Notes: generated by a model from the letters alone, not told the origin. DNA of 64,000 nt from Oscillibacter sp. PC13 (GCF_900115635.1 NZ_FOXE01000001.1:124001-188000); one strand, 5' to 3'. Positions 45,984 to 54,667 are shown, numbered from the stretch's first letter. Translations and numbers: made by a program.

Positions 45984-46507
45984 GGAGCCGCGAGATAGCC
46001 CTGTGCGGCGTTTTGACGGCGGCAGCCGTTGTCGTGTTGTTGTTGGGCGGCCTGATCCCGGCGGCCACCTTCTGTGCTCCTTTGTTGGCCATGGCAGTCC
46101 TGCTCCCGGTACTGTCGGAATGCGGTTCCCGTGCTGCCGGAGCCGCTTATGGCGCCACGGCCATACTGGCCCTCCTGCTGGTGCCGGATCCGGAGCTGGC
46201 GCTGGTATACGTGTTTTTCGGCTGGTATCCTCTTCTGCGTCCCCACATTGCAGCCCTTCGTTCCCGGCTTCTTCGGCTCATTTGCCGTCTTGCTGTATGC
46301 AACCTTTTGATTGCCCTGCTGTACGGCGTGGTGATCTCCCTGCTTGGGCTGGGCGCAGCGACGGAGCTGCCTGCTTCTGCGCTTCTCACCGCCGCTTTGG
46401 TATTCGGCGGCAACGTCACCTTTCTGCTGATGGATCTGGCGTTGGCCCGGCTGACGCTTTTCTGGCAGTGCAGGATACGCCGGCAGTTTTTTAAGGGAAG
46501 CACTTGA
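45980..46507 (+). CDS. Small polytopic membrane protein, ECF S-component-like
   Basis: A 175-residue protein with about five hydrophobic helices (IALCGVLTAAAVVVLLLGG, then LALVYVFFGWYPLL and AVCNLLIALLYGVVISLLG). The opening RSREIALCGVLTAA resembles the S subunits of energy-coupling factor transporters or YybS-like proteins, but the match is weak and no ECF ATPase is nearby. It is translationally coupled to the LtaS-like gene, so a role in envelope polymer synthesis is equally possible. Confidence 0.5.
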   Translation: MRSREIALCGVLTAAAVVVLLLGGLIPAATFCAPLLAMAVLLPVLSECGSRAAGAAYGATAILALLLVPDPELALVYVFFGWYPLLRPHIAALRSRLLRLICRLAVCNLLIALLYGVVISLLGLGAATELPASALLTAALVFGGNVTFLLMDLALARLTLFWQCRIRRQFFKGST

Positions 46508-46547
46508 AAACCGATGTTGTTTCGTTAAGGGTTTCCGCTTTTAAGTT

Positions 46548-46600
46548 AAAAACTCCCCCGTACATCTGCATCAGTTGCAGAAATGAACGGGGGAGTTTTT
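46548..46600 (+). terminator. Terminator of the LtaS-like operon
   Basis: Outer 14-bp stem (46548-46561 with 46587-46600, ending in T5) enclosing a second CTGCA/TGCAG stem; the A- and T-rich base would also stop transcripts arriving from the minus strand. Confidence 0.8.
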
Positions 46601-46669
46601 ATATCACGACTTATGAAGTACAATCCAAAAATTGGGAGTTCACTTTTCACCAGGCGCTATTTTCTGATA

Positions 46670-46861
46670 TTAGGATGGCGTAAAAAGTTCATCAACTGTG
46701 ATCTGCAATTCTCTTGCCAAGCTGAATGCCAAAGACAGTGTAGGGTCATATTTATTATTCTCAATTGCATTGACGGTCTGTCGGGAAACACCACACTTTT
46801 TTGCCAGCTCTTCCTGTGACAGCCCCAGTTCCTTTCGTCTGCCCCGAATTCCATTTTCCAT
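46670..46861 (-). CDS. Small XRE regulator, partner of the membrane protein upstream
   Basis: A 63-residue HTH_3 protein: IRGRRKELGLSQEELAKKCG, VSRQTVNAIENNKYDP, ending LARELQITVDELFTP. The start may be ATG at 46861 (after GGCGGCTGAT) or at 46873; both lie at the end of the upstream membrane gene, so the two are coupled. XRE proteins of this compact type commonly pair with small membrane proteins in Firmicutes. The palindrome at 47185-47206 is a likely autoregulatory site. Confidence 0.82.
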   Translation of the reverse strand: MENGIRGRRKELGLSQEELAKKCGVSRQTVNAIENNKYDPTLSLAFSLARELQITVDELFTPS

Positions 46862-46862
46862 A

Positions 46863-47153
46863 TCAGCCGCCATGCCTTTTTTTATAGTACAGGAGGGCCG
46901 CAAAATAAATAATGGCGGCAACTTCCAGTTGAATAAAAGGGTTTACAGCCATGGGCTGCGCCCTTACAAAGTTTTCTATCACATCCAGTATGTTTGCCCC
47001 TATGGTTGCCAATAGCGTGAAAGACCCAGCTTTCCATACAATGATTTGGTTGCGCTCGTCTCCGGGTTTCACCAGTGATACCAACATGATCATGTCCAAA
47101 CCAGTAAACACGACTAAAACAGCTCCCAAGAAAATCGTTGCTCCTACTGACAT
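46863..47153 (-). CDS. Small membrane protein paired with the XRE regulator
   Basis: A 96-residue protein with three predicted membrane helices (ATIFLGAVLVVFTGLDMIML, FTLLATIGANILDVI and IQLEVAAIIYFAALLYY) and a basic KKRHGG end. I do not recognise the family. The ATG at 47153 follows GAGAGGAGAGGGGATT; longer frames upstream lack ribosome sites. It precedes and overlaps or touches the XRE gene, forming a two-gene module that may sense the membrane and release the regulator. Confidence 0.7.
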   Translation of the reverse strand: MSVGATIFLGAVLVVFTGLDMIMLVSLVKPGDERNQIIVWKAGSFTLLATIGANILDVIENFVRAQPMAVNPFIQLEVAAIIYFAALLYYKKRHGG

Positions 47154-47184
47154 AATCCCCTCTCCTCTCATAAAATGTCCGCAA

Positions 47185-47206
47185 AATGTCAAATATTTTT
47201 GACATT
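47185..47206. promoter_or_regulatory. Palindromic operator candidate for the XRE/membrane module
   Basis: AATGTCAAA (47185-47193) and its exact complement TTTGACATT (47198-47206) around TATT. A further AATGTCAAG half-site lies at about 47231-47239. The dyad is 32-53 bases upstream of the membrane gene, where a repressor would block transcription. Confidence 0.55.
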
Positions 47207-47356
47207 CTTGCATTAACATGGCCGTCACATAATGTCAAGAGTTTTTTACATTTGGCTTCGCATTTCTGGCTGAATGCGCCGGAGTGGCTTTTTGGAAAAG
47301 TCATTTGTTGTCTCTTCATCAGGCTGCTGTATTCCCCTGCCCAAACGCCAAAAAAC

Positions 47357-47393
47357 AAAAACAGGAGCAAATCCAAGATTTGCTCCTGTTTTT
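47357..47393. terminator. Bidirectional terminator after the HD-GYP gene
   Basis: Perfect 16-base stem (47357-47372 with 47378-47393), loop of five, A- and T-runs at the base. It ends the GH3/HD-GYP operon on the minus strand. Confidence 0.85.
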
Positions 47394-47434
47394 AATTGTT
47401 CAACTGTTTCCCCATAACATGGGCTTTTTTCGTT

Positions 47435-49993
47435 TCAGCTTTTGCCGCAAATGGCCGCCGCCTGAGCGGACAAGGGAATGCTGCGGCTGCGAATCAGCTG
47501 CACAAACACGCCTGTCAGCTGGGGATCAAACTGGGTTCCGGACCCCCGCTCCAGCTCAGCCAGTGCGTATTCTATCGACAAGCCTTTGCGATATGGCCGA
47601 TCCGTCGTCATGGCGTCAAACACATCTGCGATGGCCAAGCACCGGGCGGACACCGGAATTTCTTCGCCCGCGATGCCGCGGGGATATCCCTTTCCGTCCC
47701 AGCGTTCGTGATGGCCCAGGACTGCCGGAATCAGATAGTCCATCTCTGGCAGGTGCCGGATCATTTCGATGGAGTTATTCACATGGCCTTTCATAATCTG
47801 GTATTCCTCATCACTCAGCTTGCCAGTCTTTCTCAGGATATTTTCTGAGACGGAAATCTTCCCGATGTCATGGAGGAGTCCTGCGGCATAAATGGTCCGG
47901 ACCTGGTCATCATTCAACCCCAATGCAACCGCCAGCGTTGCCGCGTACCGGGCTACATTCTTGCTGTGAGCATATGTATAGTGATCTTTCGCATCAATGG
48001 CAGCCGTCAGGGCGGAAATCATAGACAGGGCCGTACGGAACTCGCCCTCTCCCCGCTCAATACGGTCCACTATGGCGTCAGTTCGCTCCGCCAGCTGCTG
48101 GGGCACAAAGTCCGAGGCTCCACGGAAAATCACAATCTGGTCTTTGCCGCCTTGTTTGGCATTGTAAACAGCCAAGTCTGCGTTGTCCATCAGTTCCTTG
48201 GCACTGGACGCCGCATAAGGTGCAGAGCAGATGCCAATGCTGACAGACAGAGGCTTGAGTCTGCGCCGCTCTGGAACCAAATTGATTTTTGACACCCGAT
48301 CCTGAATCTCTTTTGCCAGTGTACGGCTGCGCTGGGTATCCTGCCGCGGCAGAAGAACCGCGAAGACCTTGCCGCTGGTGCGAAATACAGTTCCGCTCTC
48401 TCCAACACTGCGGCTAATTGCCTCTCCAATGCGGCAGAGGGCGGCGTCCCCCTCTCCAACACCGTAAAGCTGGTTATAAAGTTTGAAGTCGTCTGCGTCC
48501 GCATACAGAAGTGTCAGGCACTCCTTTCCGCAGGCGCGGAATTGTTCTTCCAGCTTTTCCACAAAAAAGCGGTAATTATATACGCCGGTGAGGGGATCAA
48601 TTCGAGCTTCCCGGAACATCTGCTCATACAAGGCAGCGTTTTTCATAGCGATGGAGGCAATGGACGTTACCGTCTCCAAAAAGCCGATTTCCACCGCATT
48701 GAAGTTCCGTCCCCGTTCCTTGGCAGAGAGGAGCACCAACCCCACAATCTCCTCGCCGTCCCTCATTGCTGCCACGCAGTCGATGTTCAGCCGCCGGAAC
48801 AGCTCTTTCTCCGTCTCCCAGACAGAGAGGTACTTGGGACTGTTGCGGAACTCACTAAGCAGCAGATAGCTCTCCTGCTCCTTCAAATAGGCAATCTGAG
48901 GACTGTCTTTCGAAATAGAAAAGGACAATGTCGCCAGAGGGCTGCTGCAATATCTCCCCTGATACTTGTCTCCGTCCAGCAGGCAGATATAAATTTGCTC
49001 AATGGGAATTTCGCTGGAAATGACACTCCCCATCTTCTCCATGATGTCTGCCGTGCTCAATGATTGGGATACCACTGCTGAGAATTTTTTAATCAGCTTA
49101 TTCTGTTGTTCCTCCCGGGTGAACATAGCATTCAGCAGCTTGCGCATCAGTGTATAGGAAATGCCAAGCACGCCGGCAAAAGCAACTGCCACCAGCATGG
49201 TGGCCAGATTGGACTCCAGTCCCAATTGCCCTTCTGCAAACTGCTGCAGAGGGCTAATAAAGTTTGCGGCCGAAACGATACAGATCACTGCCAATACAAG
49301 TGTCAGAAGGCTTCTGGACATGATCAGCGTCAGCCGGAACATCCGGCGCTTATACAGGGCGAACATCAGCAGAATTGCAAAAGCAATGCCAGCCAAAGCA
49401 TCAAAGGGAAAGGTATTCCCCGGAAGCCCGATTTGCAGCAGGTTGCCGGCCAGCATCACTAGGCCGCCAGTAACGATCACCTGAATGCCTGGGGAGTGGA
49501 GCCCCTGCTCCCGCATCACCTGCAGGAGCAGCACCATGGTGGCGCCGATGATGGTGACGAACATCACACATGGGATGAAGATGTGCCAGTTCATGCTGTA
49601 GGTAAATACGGTAGATCCATTTGCCTGGACAACCGGTGTGGGTGCCGCCAGATAAAAGCCGCTGATGGTTCCAGGAATAGTTGCCAGGGTCCATACCGCA
49701 AACAGAATCAACAGAAACTTTCCCTTGCGTCTTGCAAACGTATGCACAAAAATGTAGAACAGCAATTCCATGCTGAACAATGCTACCAGGGAAACCTGGT
49801 ACCAGAAGTGCAGTCCGGGCCACATCTGCATCCGCATGAGAATAGATCCGCCTGACCACAAAATAGCATCCAGCAGCACCGCCAAAAAGGCCCAAATCTC
49901 AGGGGTTTTCTTCGTAGCCAGGAATGTCACGAACATCAGAGCAAAGCAGCTGAGGGCTGTAACATTGATGAACAAAAATGGAATATTACTCAT
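47435..49993 (-). CDS. Membrane-bound GAF/degenerate-GGDEF/HD-GYP signalling protein
   Basis: An 852-residue protein. About eight membrane helices (1-285), a GAF domain (about 305-455), a GGDEF domain (about 465-625) and an HD-GYP phosphodiesterase domain (about 655-850). The HD-GYP active site is intact: HD at 708-709 (GLLHDIGKIS), HHE at 761-763 and GYP at 769-771. In the GGDEF domain the signature is SGKVF (540-544), so cyclase activity should be lost; it may bind GTP or c-di-GMP as a sensor. It probably degrades cyclic di-GMP in response to a membrane or small-molecule signal. Overlaps the GH3 gene by four bases. Confidence 0.88.
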   Translation of the reverse strand: MSNIPFLFINVTALSCFALMFVTFLATKKTPEIWAFLAVLLDAILWSGGSILMRMQMWPGLHFWYQVSLVALFSMELLFYIFVHTFARRKGKFLLILFAVWTLATIPGTISGFYLAAPTPVVQANGSTVFTYSMNWHIFIPCVMFVTIIGATMVLLLQVMREQGLHSPGIQVIVTGGLVMLAGNLLQIGLPGNTFPFDALAGIAFAILLMFALYKRRMFRLTLIMSRSLLTLVLAVICIVSAANFISPLQQFAEGQLGLESNLATMLVAVAFAGVLGISYTLMRKLLNAMFTREEQQNKLIKKFSAVVSQSLSTADIMEKMGSVISSEIPIEQIYICLLDGDKYQGRYCSSPLATLSFSISKDSPQIAYLKEQESYLLLSEFRNSPKYLSVWETEKELFRRLNIDCVAAMRDGEEIVGLVLLSAKERGRNFNAVEIGFLETVTSIASIAMKNAALYEQMFREARIDPLTGVYNYRFFVEKLEEQFRACGKECLTLLYADADDFKLYNQLYGVGEGDAALCRIGEAISRSVGESGTVFRTSGKVFAVLLPRQDTQRSRTLAKEIQDRVSKINLVPERRRLKPLSVSIGICSAPYAASSAKELMDNADLAVYNAKQGGKDQIVIFRGASDFVPQQLAERTDAIVDRIERGEGEFRTALSMISALTAAIDAKDHYTYAHSKNVARYAATLAVALGLNDDQVRTIYAAGLLHDIGKISVSENILRKTGKLSDEEYQIMKGHVNNSIEMIRHLPEMDYLIPAVLGHHERWDGKGYPRGIAGEEIPVSARCLAIADVFDAMTTDRPYRKGLSIEYALAELERGSGTQFDPQLTGVFVQLIRSRSIPLSAQAAAICGKS

Positions 49994-51600
49994 CGTGGGC
50001 TACCTCTTCCAACTCCGGTTCCAGGCTCTGCCTGTTGCCGCAAAAGACCCATGATATCCAGCATGCCGGGATTCAATCTCGGCAGCCTCTGCTTTGTGCG
50101 TTCCTCATATGCTGCAATGGTGCCATATTTCAGAATGGTAATCTCCAGCGGCTCCATATTCAAAAGTTTTTTAAGGTCGCCGTAGTCGCTGTCAAAGTAC
50201 TTAAAGTAGAGCGAGAGATGCTCTGTCAGTACTGCCCGGGTTGCCACTTCACCCGCCTGGGCATCCGGCGGTATCTCCAGATACATATGAAGGAACGGAT
50301 CGTCGTTCTGGTTGAACTCCTTTTTTAGAACCCAATCTCCCAATTCCAGGCGGCTCAAGCGGATGACCTCCTGCATGGAGGAAGCGGTGATACGGGTAAA
50401 GCCGGCGATGTCAATGACATCCGGTACCCGATCCACAAACGTCAGCCGGGGCAGCTGCCCGCCTCCGGCAGTCAGGCAGTGGTACATGTCTCCGATCCGA
50501 TAGCGCATGAATGCCCCGCCGTGGAGAACGGAAAGTACCAGCTCATAGGTCTCTCCCGCCTGAATCTCATCCATCAGGCAGGTACGGGGCTGATAGGCGG
50601 GATCCACCAGGTTCCGCCGCATCTCCTGTTCCGGGATAAATTCATAAAAGCAGGCATCCGGAAAGAACACCATACCGCGGTGCTCCCAGTCTTCGGCGCC
50701 CACACAAGTGGATTCCGTGCCGGCCGCCAATTCCACGGGCATCACGCCCCAGGCCCTCGTCAGCCGATCTTTGTAGCACTTGGCATCCGTTCCCGCAAAG
50801 AAAAAGGCCTTCAGGCGGAAAATATCACCCGGAACAATCGGCCTTCCGTCCCGGCGGCTAATGTACTTGGCCTTGGCATACCGCGCAGCATTACCCAAGG
50901 AAATGTTCAGCTTTCCGCCGTGGCCACCGCTGCTCTTTCCAAAGCTCTCTGTAATATAATTGGCCACACTTCCAATACCGAAGAAAAAATCCACGCCTCC
51001 GGCCATCGCCATCCCAAAGCCCTTTTTAATCCGCTGGCTAAAGCTCAGATCCGAGTGGGCATTGGAATCCGGCAACCAGGTAAACTGTATGTCTTCGTCA
51101 AACAGGGAGGGCATCAGTCCCGTGGCATAAGGAAGCGGCGCGCCGCCGTACAAAATCCGGTCACCGCGCTTCAAATCGAATTCCCCTTTCTTTCGGGCGG
51201 AGGCCATCATCATGGTGGCCAGTAGATTATGGCGGTAAGTATCCAGCATACTGCGGGAATACGGCGCCAGCTTGATGGGCCGCAGGCCGCCCTCCCACGT
51301 GGTCTGAATCCATATGGCCGGCTCGCTGCAAAGCATGTCCGTCCGTTTTGCCAGCAGTATGTCCGCGTAATCCGCATAACTGGTGAGGGGTAGCATCTCC
51401 CGCAGCTCGTCAATGGTCCTGGGATGTTTTCCGTGAAGCAGCTGCCGGCCAAGGCCACAGCCGCTCCAAAGAGCCAGCTGTTCCTCCATCAGGCGTCGCT
51501 GGGTGTACATATAGTCTGCAAGGCTCATGTCCAGGAAGCCGCAGTACTCCTGCCACAGCTGTTCATGGCTGCATTTTTTCAGCTTATCCTCGAACCGCAT
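49990..51600 (-). CDS. GH3-family acyl-adenylating enzyme
   Basis: A 536-residue member of the GH3 branch of adenylate-forming enzymes, named after plant auxin- and jasmonate-amido synthetases. Visible are IQTTWEGGLRPIKLAPYS near the N-terminal phosphate loop, VELAAGTESTCVG as the (S/T)E nucleotide motif and FMRYRIGDMYHC (the YRxGD motif), plus a C-terminal domain ending in PRLNPGMLDIMG. GH3 enzymes activate a carboxylate with ATP and join it to an amine. The bacterial substrate is unknown. Middle gene of a three-gene operon, 15 bases after a membrane methyltransferase and overlapping the HD-GYP gene. Confidence 0.82.
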   Translation of the reverse strand: MRFEDKLKKCSHEQLWQEYCGFLDMSLADYMYTQRRLMEEQLALWSGCGLGRQLLHGKHPRTIDELREMLPLTSYADYADILLAKRTDMLCSEPAIWIQTTWEGGLRPIKLAPYSRSMLDTYRHNLLATMMMASARKKGEFDLKRGDRILYGGAPLPYATGLMPSLFDEDIQFTWLPDSNAHSDLSFSQRIKKGFGMAMAGGVDFFFGIGSVANYITESFGKSSGGHGGKLNISLGNAARYAKAKYISRRDGRPIVPGDIFRLKAFFFAGTDAKCYKDRLTRAWGVMPVELAAGTESTCVGAEDWEHRGMVFFPDACFYEFIPEQEMRRNLVDPAYQPRTCLMDEIQAGETYELVLSVLHGGAFMRYRIGDMYHCLTAGGGQLPRLTFVDRVPDVIDIAGFTRITASSMQEVIRLSRLELGDWVLKKEFNQNDDPFLHMYLEIPPDAQAGEVATRAVLTEHLSLYFKYFDSDYGDLKKLLNMEPLEITILKYGTIAAYEERTKQRLPRLNPGMLDIMGLLRQQAEPGTGVGRGSPR

Positions 51601-51615
51601 AAGCCTTTACCCTCC

Positions 51616-52182
51616 TCAGTTTGCCCGTACACAGGCGCGAATACTCTGCCTGGACGGCAGAAGAAAGGGCGTTGTGGCCTGATAGGCCGCGTACCCCTCT
51701 AGTTTAGTTGGAAACACACACCGGTCCTCAAATATCACCAGTACAATATTCAGTACACTGAACAGTGCCGCCTCCCAAAGCGGCAGTCCGGCAGCGGCCC
51801 ACAGGCAGAGATACAATCCTCCAAACCACAGCACACCCGGATGCCGGCACAGGGCATATACCCCAGTGGTGCAGGCCATCCGTCTTTCGCCGGGGCGGGC
51901 ATAGGCATCCTCCACCGACAGTGCAAAAAACAGCGTATAAATCAAAAGTCCCAGAAAGCCAGCTCCCACTGCCAAAACCAGCCACCGCAGTCCCCCAGTG
52001 ACAGGAGCTGTCCCCCAGTGGAGTTCCATTGCCGTTCCGATGGCCAGCAGCATCCCCCCCACTGGAAAGCATCCCTTCAGCACCCGTTTGGAAAGCTGCC
52101 AGTCATTATAATCGTTTAAAAAAAATAGTGCAAAGGCACAGAGGCCCCAAAAATGTCCCATGGCGTCTGTCCCCCACAGCAT
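51616..52182 (-). CDS. Isoprenylcysteine-carboxyl-methyltransferase-like membrane protein
   Basis: A 188-residue protein with about five membrane helices. The C-terminal part has the ICMT/PEMT signature: TTGVYALCRHPGVLWFGGLY, then EDRCVFPTKLEGYAAYQATT near the end (the R-H-P and E-x-Y elements that bind S-adenosylmethionine). Such enzymes methylate carboxylates or amines of lipid-like substrates. Starts at ATG 52182 or at ATG 52161 (after GTGGGGGACAGAC). It is the first gene of the operon with GH3 and HD-GYP. Confidence 0.72.
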   Translation of the reverse strand: MLWGTDAMGHFWGLCAFALFFLNDYNDWQLSKRVLKGCFPVGGMLLAIGTAMELHWGTAPVTGGLRWLVLAVGAGFLGLLIYTLFFALSVEDAYARPGERRMACTTGVYALCRHPGVLWFGGLYLCLWAAAGLPLWEAALFSVLNIVLVIFEDRCVFPTKLEGYAAYQATTPFLLPSRQSIRACVRAN

Positions 52183-52227
52183 TTCCCAAATTTCCCCATA
52201 ATCTTATTATGTATACCAGCCTTTTTT

Positions 52228-52256
52228 ATTATACTAACTTCTCTGTATAAATTCAA
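52228..52256 (-). promoter_or_regulatory. Sigma-A promoter of the methyltransferase/GH3/HD-GYP operon
   Basis: Minus strand TTGAAT (52251-52256), 17-base spacer, consensus TATAAT (52228-52233); start about 40 bases before the methyltransferase gene. The remaining AT-rich spacer to 52425 holds no gene. Confidence 0.7.
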
Positions 52257-52425
52257 CAAAATTCCCCTCGACATTTTACACAAATTATATAGAGCCCCTT
52301 TAAGCACAAGATGTTGGATACAATTTGTGCCAATTTGCCCATTCATAGTTCATATTATTCATTTTCTGTAATTATGAATCTCTTTTAAATTTTGTAACCA
52401 ATTGTGTTTGTGCAAAATATCAGCA

Positions 52426-52461
52426 CAAAAAAAGCGGCCTGATTCTTTGAATCAGGCTGCT
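52426..52461 (-). terminator. Terminator of uvrC
   Basis: Minus-strand stem AGCAGCCTGATTC/GAATCAGGCCGCT, three-base loop, followed by a run of seven Ts. Confidence 0.8.
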
Positions 52462-52473
52462 CCCCTCACTTTT

Positions 52474-54303
52474 TTACTTTTCCCCTTCGTGAAAATGCTG
52501 ATAAACCGCCTCTGCCGCACCTCTCGGAAGCACGGCGGACAACGCCTCTACATCCGCCTCCCGAATGGCCTTCATGGTACCAAAGTACTTTCGCAATTCC
52601 TCCCGTCGTTTGGGACCCACGCCAGGAATACCCTCCAGAGCAGAGCGAAGGCTGCTCTTCCTGTGGCTCTCATGATGATAGGTGATGGCAAACCGGTGCG
52701 TCTCCTCCTGAATCTGTCCAATGAGGGAAAACACCGCCTGGTTGTTCACAATCCCAATCTCCCTTCCCTCCGGGGTCACAAGAGCCCGGGTGCGGTGGCG
52801 GTCATCCTTCACCATGCCAAAAATGGGCACCTTGGCACCAAATTCTTGTGCCACCGTAAGCGCTGCCCGTGCATGGGTCTCGCCGCCGTCAATGAAGAAA
52901 ACGTCTGGCAGCGGCACAAACTTCTCATCTCCGTCTGCCGCCCGCTGGAGCCTGCGCCGCAGCACCTCCTGCATGGACGCATAGTCATCCGGATGTCCCT
53001 CCAGAGATTGGATGCGGAATCTGCGGTAGGCTGATTTCAGCGGGCGGGTGCCGCTGTATACCACCATGGAAGCCACAATATCGCTCTTTCCGGTATTGGA
53101 AATGTCAAAGGACTCCATCCTCCTGGGCGGTGCAGGCAAATTCAGCATCTTTCCCAGCAGTTCCAGCGTGTGGGCCGTACGCTCCTCTGCGGTGGTGGCC
53201 CGCTCCGCCTCCTCCGCGGCGTTCCGCCGGGCCATATCCCGCAGTTCCGCCTTCTCGCCCCGCTGAGGCACGTGGACCCAAACTTTGTGTCCTGCCCGTT
53301 TGGTCAGCACTTCGGAGAGGTTCTCACAGTATCCCTCCGTCTCAAAGGGCAGTAAAATCTCATGGGGCAGAATCGCCCGGGGCAGATAATACTGCGCGGT
53401 TAGAGCGGCGAGCATTTCTTCTTCATTCTCCTCCATAGGTGCACTGAAAAGCTCTGTCTCCCGTCCTGCCAGATTTCCCTCTTCCATATGCAGCACCGCG
53501 TAGCAGCATTTTCCGGCTCCCCGGTACAGGCCCCATATATCAGTATCAGCGCAGAGGCCAGCGATCACCGTCTGCTTTTTCGCCAAGGAACCAATGGCAT
53601 TGATCCGATCCCGCAGCAGCGCCGCCTGCTCAAAATGCAGCGCCTCCGCCTCGGCCTCCATCTCGGCAGTCATCTCCCGAAGGAGCTGCTTGCTCCTTCC
53701 CTCCAGCAGCTGGACAGCCTGTTCCATCCGGCGGCGGTACTCCTCTGCCGGCATCTCCGGCCGGCAAAAGCCGTCACACCGGCCCATATGGAAGTTCAGG
53801 CAGGGCCGTTCTGTGCCGATATCCCGGGGAAATTTCCGGCTGCAGGTTGGCAGGCGGAGAGCCGAGAGCACCGCATCCAGCGCCTGGCGGGTTTCAGATC
53901 GTCCGCCGAAGGGGCCGAAGTACCGTGCACTGTCGTTGGCCCATTTGTGAACCATGGAAAAGCGTGGATAGGTCTCCCGTGAAAGGCGTACAAACGGATA
54001 CCCCTTGTCATCCTTTAAAAGAATATTATACCGCGGCATATGCCGCTTAATCAGGGAGTTTTCCAGCACCAGAGCCTCCCACTCACTGGTGACAAAAATG
54101 GTATCAAAATGGTCTATCTGGGACACCATTTGGCGGGTTTTTGCCGTGTGGGAGGCACTGTCCTGAAAATACTGGCTAACCCGGTTTTTCAATTTTTTGG
54201 CCTTACCGACATAAATAACCTTCCCGCTTTTATCCATCATCAAATAGACTCCAGGGCTCAGAGGCAGGTCATTTGCCTTTTCCTTCAACTCTTCCCGTGT
54301 CAC
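52474..54303 (-). CDS. uvrC: Excinuclease ABC subunit C
   Basis: A 609-residue nucleotide-excision repair nuclease. N-terminal GIY-YIG domain (LPLSPGVYLMMDKSGKVIY, then VGKAKKLKNRVSQYF), UVR motif near residue 205-235 (EALHFEQAALLRDRINAI), the RNase H-like 5'-nuclease domain beginning SFDISNTGKSDIVASM, and C-terminal helix-hairpin-helix (LEGIPGVGPKRREELRKYFG). It cuts on both sides of the lesion with UvrB. Length is normal. GTG start at 54303, preceded by AGGAGGCGCAAACG. Confidence 0.95.
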   Translation of the reverse strand: MTREELKEKANDLPLSPGVYLMMDKSGKVIYVGKAKKLKNRVSQYFQDSASHTAKTRQMVSQIDHFDTIFVTSEWEALVLENSLIKRHMPRYNILLKDDKGYPFVRLSRETYPRFSMVHKWANDSARYFGPFGGRSETRQALDAVLSALRLPTCSRKFPRDIGTERPCLNFHMGRCDGFCRPEMPAEEYRRRMEQAVQLLEGRSKQLLREMTAEMEAEAEALHFEQAALLRDRINAIGSLAKKQTVIAGLCADTDIWGLYRGAGKCCYAVLHMEEGNLAGRETELFSAPMEENEEEMLAALTAQYYLPRAILPHEILLPFETEGYCENLSEVLTKRAGHKVWVHVPQRGEKAELRDMARRNAAEEAERATTAEERTAHTLELLGKMLNLPAPPRRMESFDISNTGKSDIVASMVVYSGTRPLKSAYRRFRIQSLEGHPDDYASMQEVLRRRLQRAADGDEKFVPLPDVFFIDGGETHARAALTVAQEFGAKVPIFGMVKDDRHRTRALVTPEGREIGIVNNQAVFSLIGQIQEETHRFAITYHHESHRKSSLRSALEGIPGVGPKRREELRKYFGTMKAIREADVEALSAVLPRGAAEAVYQHFHEGEK

Positions 54304-54347
54304 CGTTTGCGCCTCCTGCTGCTGTCAATTTTCCCATTCAATATAGC

Positions 54348-54379
54348 AAAAAACACGGCCCTGCACAAGCAGGACCGCG
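54348..54379 (-). terminator. Terminator of ptsH
   Basis: Minus-strand stem CGCGGTCCTGC/GCAGGGCCGTG with wobble pairs (54354-54364 with 54369-54379), followed by six Ts. Confidence 0.7.
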
Positions 54380-54403
54380 TAAAGGGACTGTATGCAAGTA
54401 TGC

Positions 54404-54667
54404 TTATTCGCCGAAGTTATCCTTCACCAGCTCTACCAGTGCGTTGACAGCTTCCTTCTCATCCGTGCCGTCCGCAATCAGGGTGATAGTTGTTCCCTTC
54501 ACAATGCCCAACGACAGCACGCCCAACAGGCTCTTTGCATTGACACGGCGATCCTCTTTTTCCACCCAGATGCCGCTCTTGAACTCATTGGCTTTCTGAA
54601 TGAAAAAAGTTGCGGGTCTTGCGTGCAGGCCCACTTCGTTATTAACGGTAATCTCCTGTGTATACAT
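54404..54667 (-). CDS. ptsH: Phosphocarrier protein HPr
   Basis: An 87-residue HPr. GLHARPA carries the phosphoryl-transfer His15 and NAKSLLGVLSLG carries Ser46, the HPr-kinase site used for catabolite repression in Firmicutes, so it is a true HPr rather than a Crh (which lacks His15). No enzyme I gene (ptsI) is adjacent. Strong promoter at 54740-54768; ATG preceded by AAAGGAGAGCTGTATC. Confidence 0.93.
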   Translation of the reverse strand: MYTQEITVNNEVGLHARPATFFIQKANEFKSGIWVEKEDRRVNAKSLLGVLSLGIVKGTTITLIADGTDEKEAVNALVELVKDNFGE

